64,000 bases of DNA, taken from assembly GCF_003259185.1 (NCBI RefSeq), contig NZ_QGMP01000001.1:1798001-1862000 (forward strand), written 5' to 3'. Shown here piece after piece: positions 1 to 8,723 of this stretch; positions within the stretch are counted from its first letter, which is position 1; each line of letters begins with the position of its first letter. The notes below the pieces were generated by a model. That model searched no databases, had not been told where the DNA came from, and saw only the letters and a program-made list of their open reading frames with translations. This DNA is from Isoalcanivorax indicus (GTDB taxonomy: Bacteria; Pseudomonadota; Gammaproteobacteria; Pseudomonadales; Alcanivoracaceae). The translations under genes were made by a program, and so were the position numbers.

Positions 1-517
1 TCTCGCCATCACGCAGAATCTCGCGCGGCAACAAGGCACCGCCGAGGCGCAGGTCCGCATCACTGCCATCATCACGCCAGCGATAGGGCAACCCCAGCCA
101 GCGCCCCTGACGATAGATCAGCAGACGGGTTTCTTCGGCGGTATGCGGCAAGTCGCCTGTGGTGCTGGCAGGCAACAGAAAGGTTTTCACCAGCACGCTG
201 CCTTCGGGAAAGGCAAAGGGGGCCTCGGCATCAAAGGTCATTCGCGTGCCCGGTGGCACGAAGACGGCACGTTGCTTGATAGCATAATCAGTAAACAGGG
301 CCACGGGCGGCACGAATGCCACACCCGGTTCGCGGGGTGCACCGTCCGCCTCCAGCAGACGGTAGTCACTCAGCTGCGGGCAATTGCGCTGCGCCAGCGC
401 CGCCCAGTTGACGCCCTCGCCGGCGGCGGTGCACGGGTCGCCGGTGGCCGTGCCCGAACCGCCACCACATCCGCCCAGCAGCGCGAACAGCAACCCTGCC
501 GCGACCATTCTGCTCAT
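1..517 (-). CDS. SO2930-family cytochrome-like lipoprotein, 3' end outside window (tandem paralogue of next gene)
   Basis: Reading from ATG at 517 the frame stays open to the window edge (172 codons seen). It begins with a short hydrophobic signal and a Gly-Cys lipobox (ending LLGGCGGG), so a lipoprotein is likely. The body parallels the upstream gene: LSDY..L, VALFTDYAIK, VFVPPG, FPEGSVLVKTF, EETRLL, GLPYRWRDD correspond to LSTYNL, TSLFSDYTSK, IFVPPGQ, FPVGTVITKTF, LETRLL, ALPYVWNAE. That is the family's non-haem N-terminal region; the haem motifs, if present, lie beyond the window. Its ATG shares one base with the upstream stop (TGATG), so the two are probably translationally coupled. No strong ribosome site of its own is visible. 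Paralogy is read directly; electron-transfer function is inferred. Confidence 0.7.
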   Translation of the reverse strand, partial: MSRMVAAGLLFALLGGCGGGSGTATGDPCTAAGEGVNWAALAQRNCPQLSDYRLLEADGAPREPGVAFVPPVALFTDYAIKQRAVFVPPGTRMTFDAEAPFAFPEGSVLVKTFLLPASTTGDLPHTAEETRLLIYRQGRWLGLPYRWRDDGSDADLRLGGALLPREILRDGE

Positions 518-1686
518 CAGGAACCGTTGCAATCGTCTTCAGGCATGCGATCAATCCAGGCGCGCACCAGCGCCAGTCCCTCGTCATGCAAGGTCGCCTT
601 GCCCAGAGTCGGCATGCTATGCCCGGGCGCAACAGTGTTCATGCGGTAAAACAGAATCGACGCCTCGGCGTCCCCGGGCACAATGTCGTAACTGAGGTGC
701 CCTCCGCCATAAGCAATGGGGCGCTTGCAGACACCGTGACGTTCCGGGTCTTCGGCAAAATCACGCCAGAACTCCAGAAACAGCCCTGAGGTGCTGGCAC
801 TGCCTTCCTGACGATGACAATGGGCGCAATTGATGTCCAGATAACCTTTCGCATGCCGCAGCAGTGCCGCATCGGTCATGCCATCAATCAGTGAAGCATC
901 CTCGTTTTCGTAGGCGGGCACGGTATCCACCTCCGCCAGCACCGGCGGCGCACCCGTCAGCACGCCGGCATCAATCCAGTGCTGCAACTGGCTCACCGTC
1001 TGGTCACCGAGCGTGATCTCCCGGTTCAGGAAACGTGCCTTGGGGCCAATCAGACTCATGGCTGGCACGCCATCGGTCCGCTTCTGGTGGCACGCCGCAC
1101 ACTGGTTACTGTCGGGCACTCGATAGGTAAATGCCCGCTGCGCGCCGTTATGTATCAGCGACACCGGGATGCTGGCGCCTGTCACTCGCAAGACAGCCTC
1201 GGTGCGCTCCGCATTCCAGACATAGGGCAGTGCCACCCAGCCACCACTGCGCCGAATCAGCAGTCGCGTCTCCAGTACGGTTTCATGTTCAGGCCCGGTA
1301 AAAGCCGTATCCTCAGGCATGGAAAAGGTTTTTGTGATAACGGTGCCGACTGGAAAATCGAACGCTTCCTGATCATGCCAGGCCACGTGCTGGCCCGGGG
1401 GCACAAAGATAAAACGGTACTTGCTGGTGTAGTCGGAAAACAGGCTGGTCGTCAGCTCATAGCGCAAACCGTTCTCACGTGGGTTCGCCGTGGGATCGGC
1501 GGGATCGACAAACAGATTATAGGTGGACAACGTCGGGGCATTGGTGCGCATCAACGCATCACGATTGATGCAGCCGTTAGCAAATTCGCAGTTGCTCCCC
1601 CCACCACTGCCACCACTGCCACCGCAGGCGCTCAGCAACAGCGCAGCGAGGCCAAGACAAAGCGGTACATGACGTACTGCAGACAT
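517..1686 (-). CDS. SO2930-family diheme c-type cytochrome lipoprotein
   Basis: About 389 residues with a lipoprotein signal ending LLLSACGG. Two c-type haem motifs are visible, CAACH in the middle and CAHCH in the C-terminal third, the latter followed by a region ending near PTLGKATLHDEGLALVRAW. This pattern fits the SO2930 (TIGR03806) diheme cytochrome family, which typically sits beside a parallel beta-helix protein of the TIGR03805 type, as it does here. ATG at 1686 is preferred over upstream ATGs at 1713 and 1701 because GAGGAA lies 7 bases before it and it gives a standard lipoprotein signal. The protein is probably periplasmic and anchored to a membrane. The substrate and redox partners are unknown. 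It is followed by a coupled paralogue. Confidence 0.82.
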   Translation of the reverse strand: MSAVRHVPLCLGLAALLLSACGGSGGSGGGSNCEFANGCINRDALMRTNAPTLSTYNLFVDPADPTANPRENGLRYELTTSLFSDYTSKYRFIFVPPGQHVAWHDQEAFDFPVGTVITKTFSMPEDTAFTGPEHETVLETRLLIRRSGGWVALPYVWNAERTEAVLRVTGASIPVSLIHNGAQRAFTYRVPDSNQCAACHQKRTDGVPAMSLIGPKARFLNREITLGDQTVSQLQHWIDAGVLTGAPPVLAEVDTVPAYENEDASLIDGMTDAALLRHAKGYLDINCAHCHRQEGSASTSGLFLEFWRDFAEDPERHGVCKRPIAYGGGHLSYDIVPGDAEASILFYRMNTVAPGHSMPTLGKATLHDEGLALVRAWIDRMPEDDCNGS

Positions 1687-1714
1687 GATCCGGTTCCTCA
1701 TACAGGACAGCACA

Positions 1715-1744
1715 CTGCCCGCTGCGCTCAGGCGCAGCGGGCAG
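1715..1744 (-). terminator. Perfect 13-bp hairpin between the beta-helix and cytochrome genes
   Basis: Arms 1715-1727 and 1732-1744 are exact reverse complements around a TCAG loop. No T-run follows in either direction, so it is not a normal intrinsic terminator. It lies between the beta-helix stop and the cytochrome start on the same transcript and may act as a partial terminator or mRNA-stability element. Confidence 0.5.
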
Positions 1745-1757
1745 ACCCATGCAGGTA

Positions 1758-3188
1758 TCAGAGCTGGCAGGCATCGCCATCATCGTCAGCACCACAACCG
1801 AAGACGACACCGTTAATGGTCGCCGTGGCAGCGGGCAGGCGTGGTTGCGCACAGTGGATCGAACTGCTGTTACCCGTGTGCACAGCCGGACGCGGAATGG
1901 GGTTGAAGTCGCCATCGAATTCAAGCGTGCTGTCATCCGCCGGATCAAACAGATAGCCGACGCTCACTTCGCCATTGTCGCGGGCACAGACGTTATCCGA
2001 ACCATCTGCGGCAAAGGGCTCTTCCATCAGTGGTGCACTGAACCCCTGATTGGCCAGCACCTCGCCAAGACCGTCATACAGAATCGCCGGGATACCTTCA
2101 CCGATCAGGGTGAACACCGGCAGCACGATTTCTTCGATCAGTTGGCCGCGTGGATCGCTGCCGCTGGCCCCGATGGTGTTGTCGTGAATATGGATGTTGC
2201 GTGGTGTGACCCGGAACCCATCCTCGATAATCGACATCGCTGGCGTGCCGGCAATCTGGTAATCGGTAATGGCAATCGCCGTGGTGTCATGGTCGCTGAT
2301 CCGGTTGTTGTAGATCTCCACATCGCGGGTGGCGAGCACGATCACACCCGTGCCCGGCGGTACGATATGCACACCGGCGGGGTTACTGCTCTGGTTGGCA
2401 AAGTTGTCGGTATTGTTTTCTTCGATATCGTTATCGAACACCCGCACGGTGGACCCGTAGATGGCATTGCCAATAGGCAGATCGAACACCAGCACACCCC
2501 CGGTATTCAGGCGCGCGATATTGCTGTAGACATCGGCATTACTGGAGTTCTCGATTTCGATACCGGCAACGTTCTCCTCGGCAATATTGTGTCGCACCAC
2601 GATATTCTGCGACTGGCCCACATAGATGCCGGCGTCCGCCGAACCACGCACGTAGGAATGCTCGATGACGATATTGGAAGACTCCACCGGATACAGGCCA
2701 TAGGCACCATTGTCCGAGGTCAGTTCGCCACGCCACTCGGCACCCACGCGCAGCATGTGCACGCCATCTACATTGAGCAGCTTGATACCATTGTTGTTGG
2801 CCTCGATCACCGTCAGATCACGAATGGTGATGTTGTTGGCGTTCTGCACATAGATGCCGTCGCCGCCCGCCGAGCTGGAGAAATCCAGCACCGTTTCCTC
2901 ACGACCCTGGCCGCGCAGGGTCACGTTGTGCAGGCCGTTGGTCAGGCCATCGAGCGTCAGGGTGTCCTCGATCTCGAATTCCCCTTCGGGGAAGACGATC
3001 ACGTCACCCGGTGATGCATTGATGAACGCCGCCTTGGCGCTCTCGGTCAGGTCGTCAGGGTCCAGCAGGATGGTACGCCCCTCACCAGGGCGATTGCTGG
3101 AACTGCTGCCGCCACAGGCCAGCAGCAAACTGGCCGCCAGTGCCAGCACAAGGCCGGTCAGTGGCTTGCTGTAATGGTCCACGATCAT
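1758..3188 (-). CDS. Parallel beta-helix repeat lipoprotein (TIGR03805 type)
   Basis: 476 residues. The start is ATG at 3188 with GGGAG six bases upstream. The N-terminus is a lipoprotein signal (SLLLACGG). From about residue 55 onward come repeated short strands of the type NITIRDLTV, NNGIKLLNV, NIVIEHSYV, GIYVGQSQNIVV, DVYSNIARL and NIHIHDNTI, typical of a right-handed parallel beta-helix (pectate-lyase or NosD-like fold). No clear catalytic residues can be assigned. It is the first gene of the likely operon with the diheme cytochromes, the pairing described for the SO2930 family. It probably faces the periplasm or cell surface; a role in binding or processing a polymer or metal is speculative. 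Confidence 0.8.
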   Translation of the reverse strand: MIVDHYSKPLTGLVLALAASLLLACGGSSSSNRPGEGRTILLDPDDLTESAKAAFINASPGDVIVFPEGEFEIEDTLTLDGLTNGLHNVTLRGQGREETVLDFSSSAGGDGIYVQNANNITIRDLTVIEANNNGIKLLNVDGVHMLRVGAEWRGELTSDNGAYGLYPVESSNIVIEHSYVRGSADAGIYVGQSQNIVVRHNIAEENVAGIEIENSSNADVYSNIARLNTGGVLVFDLPIGNAIYGSTVRVFDNDIEENNTDNFANQSSNPAGVHIVPPGTGVIVLATRDVEIYNNRISDHDTTAIAITDYQIAGTPAMSIIEDGFRVTPRNIHIHDNTIGASGSDPRGQLIEEIVLPVFTLIGEGIPAILYDGLGEVLANQGFSAPLMEEPFAADGSDNVCARDNGEVSVGYLFDPADDSTLEFDGDFNPIPRPAVHTGNSSSIHCAQPRLPAATATINGVVFGCGADDDGDACQL

Positions 3189-3303
3189 GATGCTCTCCCG
3201 TTTGCTCTTCTTATGCCCGGTCGGGCGGAACCCTATCGATACTCACGGGCGGGGTGACGGCCCACAATGGTGCGAAGCGCCTCACTGTTTCATGCATGTC
3301 GTG

Positions 3304-3319
3304 TGGCACCACCGTGCCA
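3304..3319. promoter_or_regulatory. Dyad TGGCAC-N4-GTGCCA in the divergent control region
   Basis: Six-base arms in perfect inverted repeat, midway between the start of the beta-helix gene and the AraC-type regulator gene. The position fits an operator serving both directions. No protein has been shown to bind it. Confidence 0.3.
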
Positions 3320-3370
3320 ACGAGAGTAGGGTTAAGGCATGCAGTAAAAGAAGAACAACGGGATACCGCC

Positions 3371-4414
3371 ATGCACCTGACCAAGCACCCTGCTCTGCTG
3401 GCCAGCGATGTGCGCTACTGGATGAGCCACGGCCTGTCACTGGAAGAACTGACCCGCGCTGCCGGCGTGCCGGTCTCACCCCATGTGTTGTCCGGCGAAC
3501 GCTCTGACGCGACAACGATCTATCGCCTGTACTGCTATGCCAGCCGTCGTCTGAACGACCCGCTGATGGGCCTGCGCATCGGCCACCAGACGCTGATCAG
3601 CGATATCGCGCCACTGGTGTCGCTGGTCCATTACGCGCCGGATGGCTGGCACATGCTGCGGGCGGTGCAACACTTCTGGCCCCTGCTCAGTGAAGTTGAT
3701 CAGTTGGAGATCCACGTTGAAGGGGGTCTGTGCCATGCGCGGTTGCGGCCGCTGGCCGATGCGTTGATGCATCCCCAGCAGAGCGAAGCCATGATCAGCG
3801 GCTTCCTGCGCCTGGCAGGCGTGGTGCTGGGGATCGACCAGACGCCGGAGGTCTGCGTCCGTCTGCGCCGGGACTGCCCGGCACAACCCGCCCTGTGGCG
3901 CGCCCTCAGTGGCGTGCCGGTCCACTTCGGCAGCGCCATGGACGAAGTGTGTTTTGGCCCGGACCTGCTTGACACCCCCAACCCGTCTGCCGACGCCGCC
4001 GCGTTTCGCCAGGCGCAGCAGGTGGCCCAGCGCGAGTTGACCCTGCTGCGGCAGCAGTTCTTCAGTGACGATATTGCGGCGCTGATCCGCGACCGGCTTC
4101 CCGAGGGGGTACCTGAGATTGCTGATGTGGCGGCGGGTCTGCATGTCAGCGTGCGCTGTCTGCAACGCCGCCTGCAGCAACAACAGACACGCTTCCGCAG
4201 TCTGGTGGACCAGGTCCGCTGCCATCAGGCCCGGGCGCTGGTGGCCGGCACCGCCCTGGGCTTCGCCGACATCGCCCAGCAGCTGGGATACACCGAAACC
4301 GGCACCCTGTTCCGCGCATTTCGCCGCTGGACGGGCATGACACCCGGGCAGTATCGGGCCCGCCAGGGGCTATCCGCGCCGGGGGCAGGCCCTTCAGGGG
4401 TGCGGCCCGCTTAG
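3371..4414 (+). CDS. AraC-family transcriptional regulator
   Basis: 347 residues from ATG at 3371; the frame is open further upstream, but this start leaves the usual N-terminus (MHLTKHPALL). The N-terminal two thirds resemble the arabinose-binding-like domain of the OruR/ArgR type of AraC regulators (PF12625): LTRAAGVP near the start, then PLMGLRIG, then VHYAPDGWHML. The last 100 residues form the double helix-turn-helix: IADVAAGLHVSVRCLQRRL, then FADIAQQLGYTETGTLFRAF, ending in the usual WTGMTPGQYRA signature. It is transcribed away from the beta-helix/cytochrome operon across a 182-bp region with a dyad, so it probably controls that operon. The inducer is unknown. Its stop overlaps the convergent hrpB stop by four bases. 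Confidence 0.87.
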   Translation: MHLTKHPALLASDVRYWMSHGLSLEELTRAAGVPVSPHVLSGERSDATTIYRLYCYASRRLNDPLMGLRIGHQTLISDIAPLVSLVHYAPDGWHMLRAVQHFWPLLSEVDQLEIHVEGGLCHARLRPLADALMHPQQSEAMISGFLRLAGVVLGIDQTPEVCVRLRRDCPAQPALWRALSGVPVHFGSAMDEVCFGPDLLDTPNPSADAAAFRQAQQVAQRELTLLRQQFFSDDIAALIRDRLPEGVPEIADVAAGLHVSVRCLQRRLQQQQTRFRSLVDQVRCHQARALVAGTALGFADIAQQLGYTETGTLFRAFRRWTGMTPGQYRARQGLSAPGAGPSGVRPA

Positions 4415-6891
4415 GCCTTGCCCCGGACGCCGCGCTGCGGTGCGGCGCTGAGCGGATCCTCCGGCCAGGGATGTTTCGGATAACGGCCACGCAGATCACG
4501 GCGTACCTGCGGATAGCCCTGCTGCCAGAAACTCACCAGATCGGCCGTCACCGCCACCGGCCGTCGCGCTGGCGACAGCAGATGCAAGGTCACCGGCACT
4601 CGCCCGCTCGCGACCGTGGGCGTCTGCTGCTGACCGAACATTTCCTGCAGCTTGACCGCCAGCACCGGCACGCCATCCGCCTGCAGCGTCGGCAGGTAAT
4701 CCAGCGCGATGCGGCTTCCGCTGGGCACACTGAGGTGGGTCGGCGCCAGCGCCTCCAGTTGCTGACGCGCCTTGTGATCCAGCAACGCCATCAAGGCCTG
4801 CGCCAGCGGCAGGTCTGCCAGCTGTTTCAACCGGGTGATACCAGGCAGAAACGGCCCGCACCACCCTTCCAGCGCGGCCGCCAACGCCGCATCACTGACA
4901 TCCGGCCAGGCATCACCCAACTCGCGACGCAGCAACAGCACCCGCGCCTGCCACTGGCGTAAATCCGGCGTCCATGGCAGCACCGCCAGTCCTGCCTCGC
5001 GGATGCCGGTCAGCAGCGCCTCCGCCACAGCCGCAGGCTCCGGCTGCGGCAGCGGCATCCTGCGCAGCACCAGCGCGCCCAACTGCTCGACCGTCTCTGC
5101 ACGCACCAGTCCCTGCCGCGCATCCCACGCCACCTGCGCACGGCGCACCAGCGCGTCAGCACAGGCCTCCCGTAGCGCCGCCTCGGACACGGCCACCGCC
5201 AGGAAGATACGCGCTTCCCGCGCCTCACCATCCAGTTCCACCGCCACCAGATAGTCTGCCGCCGCCAGCGGATCCTCCTCGGGCAACCAGGCACCCCGGC
5301 CGTTACTCAGCAGAAAGCGACCGCCCTGCCCGCGCCGCTGGGCAACGCGATCAGGCCAGGCCCGGGCGAGCCATTCCCCGACAAGCGCCTCGGTCGGCGG
5401 GGCCGTCTCCGTCTGCCCCTTCGCCAGGCGACGTGCCAGGGCGCGCACCCGATCCAGCGCCGCGCGAGATACCCCGGCCGGGGCCGCACCGTGCAGTGCC
5501 TGCCAGCGCCGGAGCAGGTCAGCGCCCTGCTGGCGCGCGAGCGCACCGCTGAACAGGTCCCGCTCACTGAGCAGCGCCGCCAGCTCCGCCGCCTGACGCC
5601 CATGGCCTTGCGCTTGCCCGGTCAACAGCAGGTGCCCCAGCCGCGCGGGCAAGGGCACCCCCTGCAGGGCCTGCCCATGGCGGGTCATGCGGCCCTGTGC
5701 ATCGAGGGCGCCCAAGGCTCGCAGCAGAGCGACCGCGCGGGCCAGCGCGGCCTGTGGCGGCGGGTCCAGCCAGATCAGCGTGGCCGGATCGGTGGCTCCC
5801 CAGGCGGCCAGCTCCAGGGCCAGATCCGTCAGATCAGCATGATTGATTTCAGCGGGCGCAAAGGCCGCCAGGCGCTCCGACTCGGGCCACAGGCGCAGGC
5901 ACTGCCCGGCACTCAGGCGGCCCGCGCGCCCCGCCCGCTGGGTCGCCGCCGCTGCAGACACGCGTTCGGTCAGCAGCCGCGTCAGCCCGGAACCGGGATC
6001 ATAATGCGGGCGTCGTGACCAACCGCAGTCCACCACGGTGCGCACCCCCTCGATGGTCAGGGAGGTCTCGGCAATGGCGGTGGTCAATACCAGCTTGCGC
6101 TGGCCCGGCGGCGGTGGCGCTATGGCCGCGTCCTGGTCGGCCTGGCTCAGCGTGCCCGCCAACGGTCGCAGCTGCACATCCTCGGGCAGCCCCTCCTCAA
6201 GGCGAGCCTGCAAGGCGCGAATTTCCCCTGCTCCAGGCAGAAACACCAGGACGCTGCCGGAGTCGGTACCCAGTAACTGGCGGATTTCCCGGGCCGCATG
6301 ATCCAGCCAGGGCGTGCGCCCCGGCGCGCTGTAGCGCAGCGTCACCGGGTACTGACGTCCGGCGCTGATGATGATCGGCGCCTGATCCAGCAACGCGGCA
6401 ATGCGCTCGCCGTCCAGCGTCGCTGACATCACCAGCAGGCGCAGCGTCGGCCGCAAGGCCTGTTGCGCCTCCCGCGCCAGCGCCAGCCCCAGATCCGCCT
6501 GCAAGGAACGCTCGTGGAATTCATCAAAGATCAGCACGCCGTAGCCGTCCAGCATCGGGTCCTGCTGCAGCATGCGGGTCAGCACCCCCTCGGTCACCAC
6601 CTCGATCCGGGTCGAGGGTCCGATGCGGGTGTCCAGCCGGGTCCGGTAGCCAACGGTGTGCCCGGCGGTTTCGCCACATTGCCGGGCCATGAAGGTGGCC
6701 GCCGCACGGGCCGCCAGACGGCGAGGTTCAAGCATCAGGATGCGTTGCCCGGCCAGCCAGGGTGCGTCGAGCAGCGCCAGCGGCACCCGCGTGGTCTTGC
6801 CCGCGCCCGGCGGCGCCTGCAACACCACGGCATCATGCGTCTGCAAGGCTTCTGCCAATGCCGGCAACACGTCATCTATAGGGAGGGACAC
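4411..6891 (-). CDS. hrpB: ATP-dependent helicase HrpB
   Basis: About 826 residues, the usual HrpB length. It is a DEAH-box superfamily 2 helicase with Walker A (APPGAGKTTRVP), DEFHE as the motif II variant, SAT (VMSATLD), and QRAGRAGR as motif VI. The characteristic C-terminal HrpB region ends in PWPEDPLSAAP. The long frame opens with TTG at 6912, but GTG at 6891 has GGAG six bases upstream and yields VSLPIDDVLPAL, matching the start of known HrpB proteins, so GTG 6891 is preferred. The family is widespread in proteobacteria; its RNA substrate is poorly defined. It is convergent with the AraC gene. Confidence 0.93.
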   Translation of the reverse strand: MSLPIDDVLPALAEALQTHDAVVLQAPPGAGKTTRVPLALLDAPWLAGQRILMLEPRRLAARAAATFMARQCGETAGHTVGYRTRLDTRIGPSTRIEVVTEGVLTRMLQQDPMLDGYGVLIFDEFHERSLQADLGLALAREAQQALRPTLRLLVMSATLDGERIAALLDQAPIIISAGRQYPVTLRYSAPGRTPWLDHAAREIRQLLGTDSGSVLVFLPGAGEIRALQARLEEGLPEDVQLRPLAGTLSQADQDAAIAPPPPGQRKLVLTTAIAETSLTIEGVRTVVDCGWSRRPHYDPGSGLTRLLTERVSAAAATQRAGRAGRLSAGQCLRLWPESERLAAFAPAEINHADLTDLALELAAWGATDPATLIWLDPPPQAALARAVALLRALGALDAQGRMTRHGQALQGVPLPARLGHLLLTGQAQGHGRQAAELAALLSERDLFSGALARQQGADLLRRWQALHGAAPAGVSRAALDRVRALARRLAKGQTETAPPTEALVGEWLARAWPDRVAQRRGQGGRFLLSNGRGAWLPEEDPLAAADYLVAVELDGEAREARIFLAVAVSEAALREACADALVRRAQVAWDARQGLVRAETVEQLGALVLRRMPLPQPEPAAVAEALLTGIREAGLAVLPWTPDLRQWQARVLLLRRELGDAWPDVSDAALAAALEGWCGPFLPGITRLKQLADLPLAQALMALLDHKARQQLEALAPTHLSVPSGSRIALDYLPTLQADGVPVLAVKLQEMFGQQQTPTVASGRVPVTLHLLSPARRPVAVTADLVSFWQQGYPQVRRDLRGRYPKHPWPEDPLSAAPQRGVRGKA

Positions 6892-7009
6892 CCTGGTCTC
6901 CGCTGGCTGCAACGCGGCAGAGTGTAGCGGATTTCACCGCTTGCGCGCCGCTGGCGAGGGCGCCCGGGGGCATGCGATACTCGCGCGTCTTTTTTGATGC
7001 GGAGCAACC

Positions 7010-7291
7010 ATGTTCAAGGTAAACCAGTATTTTGACGGCCAGGTGGCCTCCATTGCCTTCCAGACCGAGACCCTGCCCGCCACGGTCGGTGTCATGGCCC
7101 CCGGCGAGTACGAGTTCGGCACCAGCCAGCACGAAATCATGCAGGTCGTCAGTGGTGCACTGACGGTGCACTTGCCCGGCGCCGACGACTGGCAGACCTT
7201 CGCTGCCGGCGAGACGTTCGAGGTGCCCGCCAACAGCCGCTTCCAGCTCAAGGTGGCCGTGGATACCGCCTACCTGTGCCTGTATCGCTGA
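7010..7291 (+). CDS. ppnP: Pyrimidine/purine nucleoside phosphorylase PpnP (DUF1255)
   Basis: 93 residues, a single small cupin. Typical family stretches are visible: [38 protein letters not shown] and [17 protein letters not shown] lies five bases before the ATG. PpnP cleaves a wide range of nucleosides with phosphate into sugar 1-phosphate and base in the cytoplasm, for nucleoside salvage. It is transcribed alone, divergently from hrpB and convergently with the TolC-family gene. Confidence 0.93.
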   Translation: MFKVNQYFDGQVASIAFQTETLPATVGVMAPGEYEFGTSQHEIMQVVSGALTVHLPGADDWQTFAAGETFEVPANSRFQLKVAVDTAYLCLYR

Positions 7292-7310
7292 TTACCCCCG
7301 ATCAGGCCAT

Positions 7311-8624
7311 TCAGGCCGGGTCCAGCAGGCTGTCGAGATTGCGCAGGTCGTCGGCAGCCAGCACCCCCGCCTCGTAACGCAGGTTCAGCAGGTTGACCAG
7401 GTACTGATAGCGGGCAGCGGAAAAACCTCGCCGCGCTTCCGCCAGACGTGCTTCGGCATCCAGCAGATCAAGAATGGTACGGGTGCCCGCCTCGTAACCG
7501 TGGCGGGTCGCCTCCAGCGCCTCGGCGGCGGACTCTTCACCACGCCGCAGGGCATCCACTTCCAGCAGGTCGGCCTGCACGCCGCGGAACAGCTGGCGAA
7601 TACGACGATCTGTTTCCAGCGTCAGTCTGGCCAGCTCGGCACGGGCCGCCTCGGCACGGAAACTGGCTTCCCGCCCGCGCGCCCGGCTGACGCCGCCCTG
7701 ATACAGCGGCACCTGCAATTCGATCCCGACACTGGCCTCACGCCGCTCCAGACCATCGGCAAAGTCCCGGGTGTCGGCATAGTTGTACCCCGCCACGGCA
7801 TCCAGCGTTGGCGTGTAATCGGAGCGCCGCGCCGCCAGCTCGGACTCGGCATTGACCAGATTCTGTTGCGCCTGCAGCAGCACCAGGCTGTGACGGCGCG
7901 AGGTGTCCAGCCAGTCCTGCGCCGTCGCCGGCATCAGAGGTGGCAATGCGGTATCACGCCCCAGGGACGGCAGCTCGGCGTAGCCGTTATTGGTAATTTC
8001 ATTGAGGGCATCCTGGGCGGCGTCCAGTGCCGCTTCCGCACGGATCGTCCGGGCCCGGGCCAGGTCAGCGCGGGCACGGGCCTCGGTCAGTTCGGTGCGC
8101 GCCACCACCCCGGCTTCAGCGCGATTACGGGTATCGTCCAGCGCCTTGTCCAGCGCATCCTGCTCCAGCAGCGCCAGAGCGCGGCCATCACGCGCTTCCA
8201 GAACGCCGAAATAGCGCTCGGCCACGCGCAGGATCAACAACTGGATACGGTCCTCGCGACCGATGTCCGCCAGACGGTCGAGCGCCTCGGCCTGGCGGCC
8301 GCGGGCCGACCAGTCACGCCGATAGAGCGGTTGCCGTAGCTCGACCCCCGCGTTGTACACGTTGCCCTCGTCCTCACCACCGGGGAACACATTACTCTCG
8401 ACCCGTGCCCGACCCACGGCAGCACTGCCAAACGCATTCAGCGACGGACGCAGGCTGCCACTGACCTGGCGACCGCGCAGCCGGTCGGCTTCGTAAATGG
8501 CCAGCGACTGGGGAATGGCGGGATCGAATTCCGTGGCCAGATCGAACGCCTCGGACAGGCCCATGCCCTGGGCAGAAACAGTAAAGGACAGCATGGCAGC
8601 CAGCAGCAGCGGTCTCCCCGGCAT
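7311..8624 (-). CDS. TolC-family outer-membrane efflux/secretion channel
   Basis: 437 residues with an N-terminal signal peptide (cleavage near VSAQG) and two related halves rich in long amphipathic helices, as in TolC and other outer-membrane factors. Recognisable elements are GLSEAFDLA at the start of the mature protein, VGIELQVPLYQGG in the second half, and the closing LLDAEARLAEARRGFSAARY. The start is ATG at 8624 with AAGGAG eight bases upstream. It would form a trimeric outer-membrane duct for an ABC, RND or MFS pump; no pump or adaptor gene is next to it, so the partner is unknown. It lies downstream of the tgpA-like gene on the same strand, about 100 bp away. Confidence 0.87.
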   Translation of the reverse strand: MPGRPLLLAAMLSFTVSAQGMGLSEAFDLATEFDPAIPQSLAIYEADRLRGRQVSGSLRPSLNAFGSAAVGRARVESNVFPGGEDEGNVYNAGVELRQPLYRRDWSARGRQAEALDRLADIGREDRIQLLILRVAERYFGVLEARDGRALALLEQDALDKALDDTRNRAEAGVVARTELTEARARADLARARTIRAEAALDAAQDALNEITNNGYAELPSLGRDTALPPLMPATAQDWLDTSRRHSLVLLQAQQNLVNAESELAARRSDYTPTLDAVAGYNYADTRDFADGLERREASVGIELQVPLYQGGVSRARGREASFRAEAARAELARLTLETDRRIRQLFRGVQADLLEVDALRRGEESAAEALEATRHGYEAGTRTILDLLDAEARLAEARRGFSAARYQYLVNLLNLRYEAGVLAADDLRNLDSLLDPA

Positions 8625-8723
8625 GATGGTATCTCCTTGTTATGATTCACGGTGGCGCAGAAACGCGCCACAGCATGCCAGCCTCGTCGGCCAGGCAGAA
8701 GGGAACATTATCGCGATAAATGA

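Noticed and set aside
1749-3014. 421-codon open frame on the plus strand
   Set aside because: Antisense to the beta-helix gene, whose signal peptide and repeats are clear.
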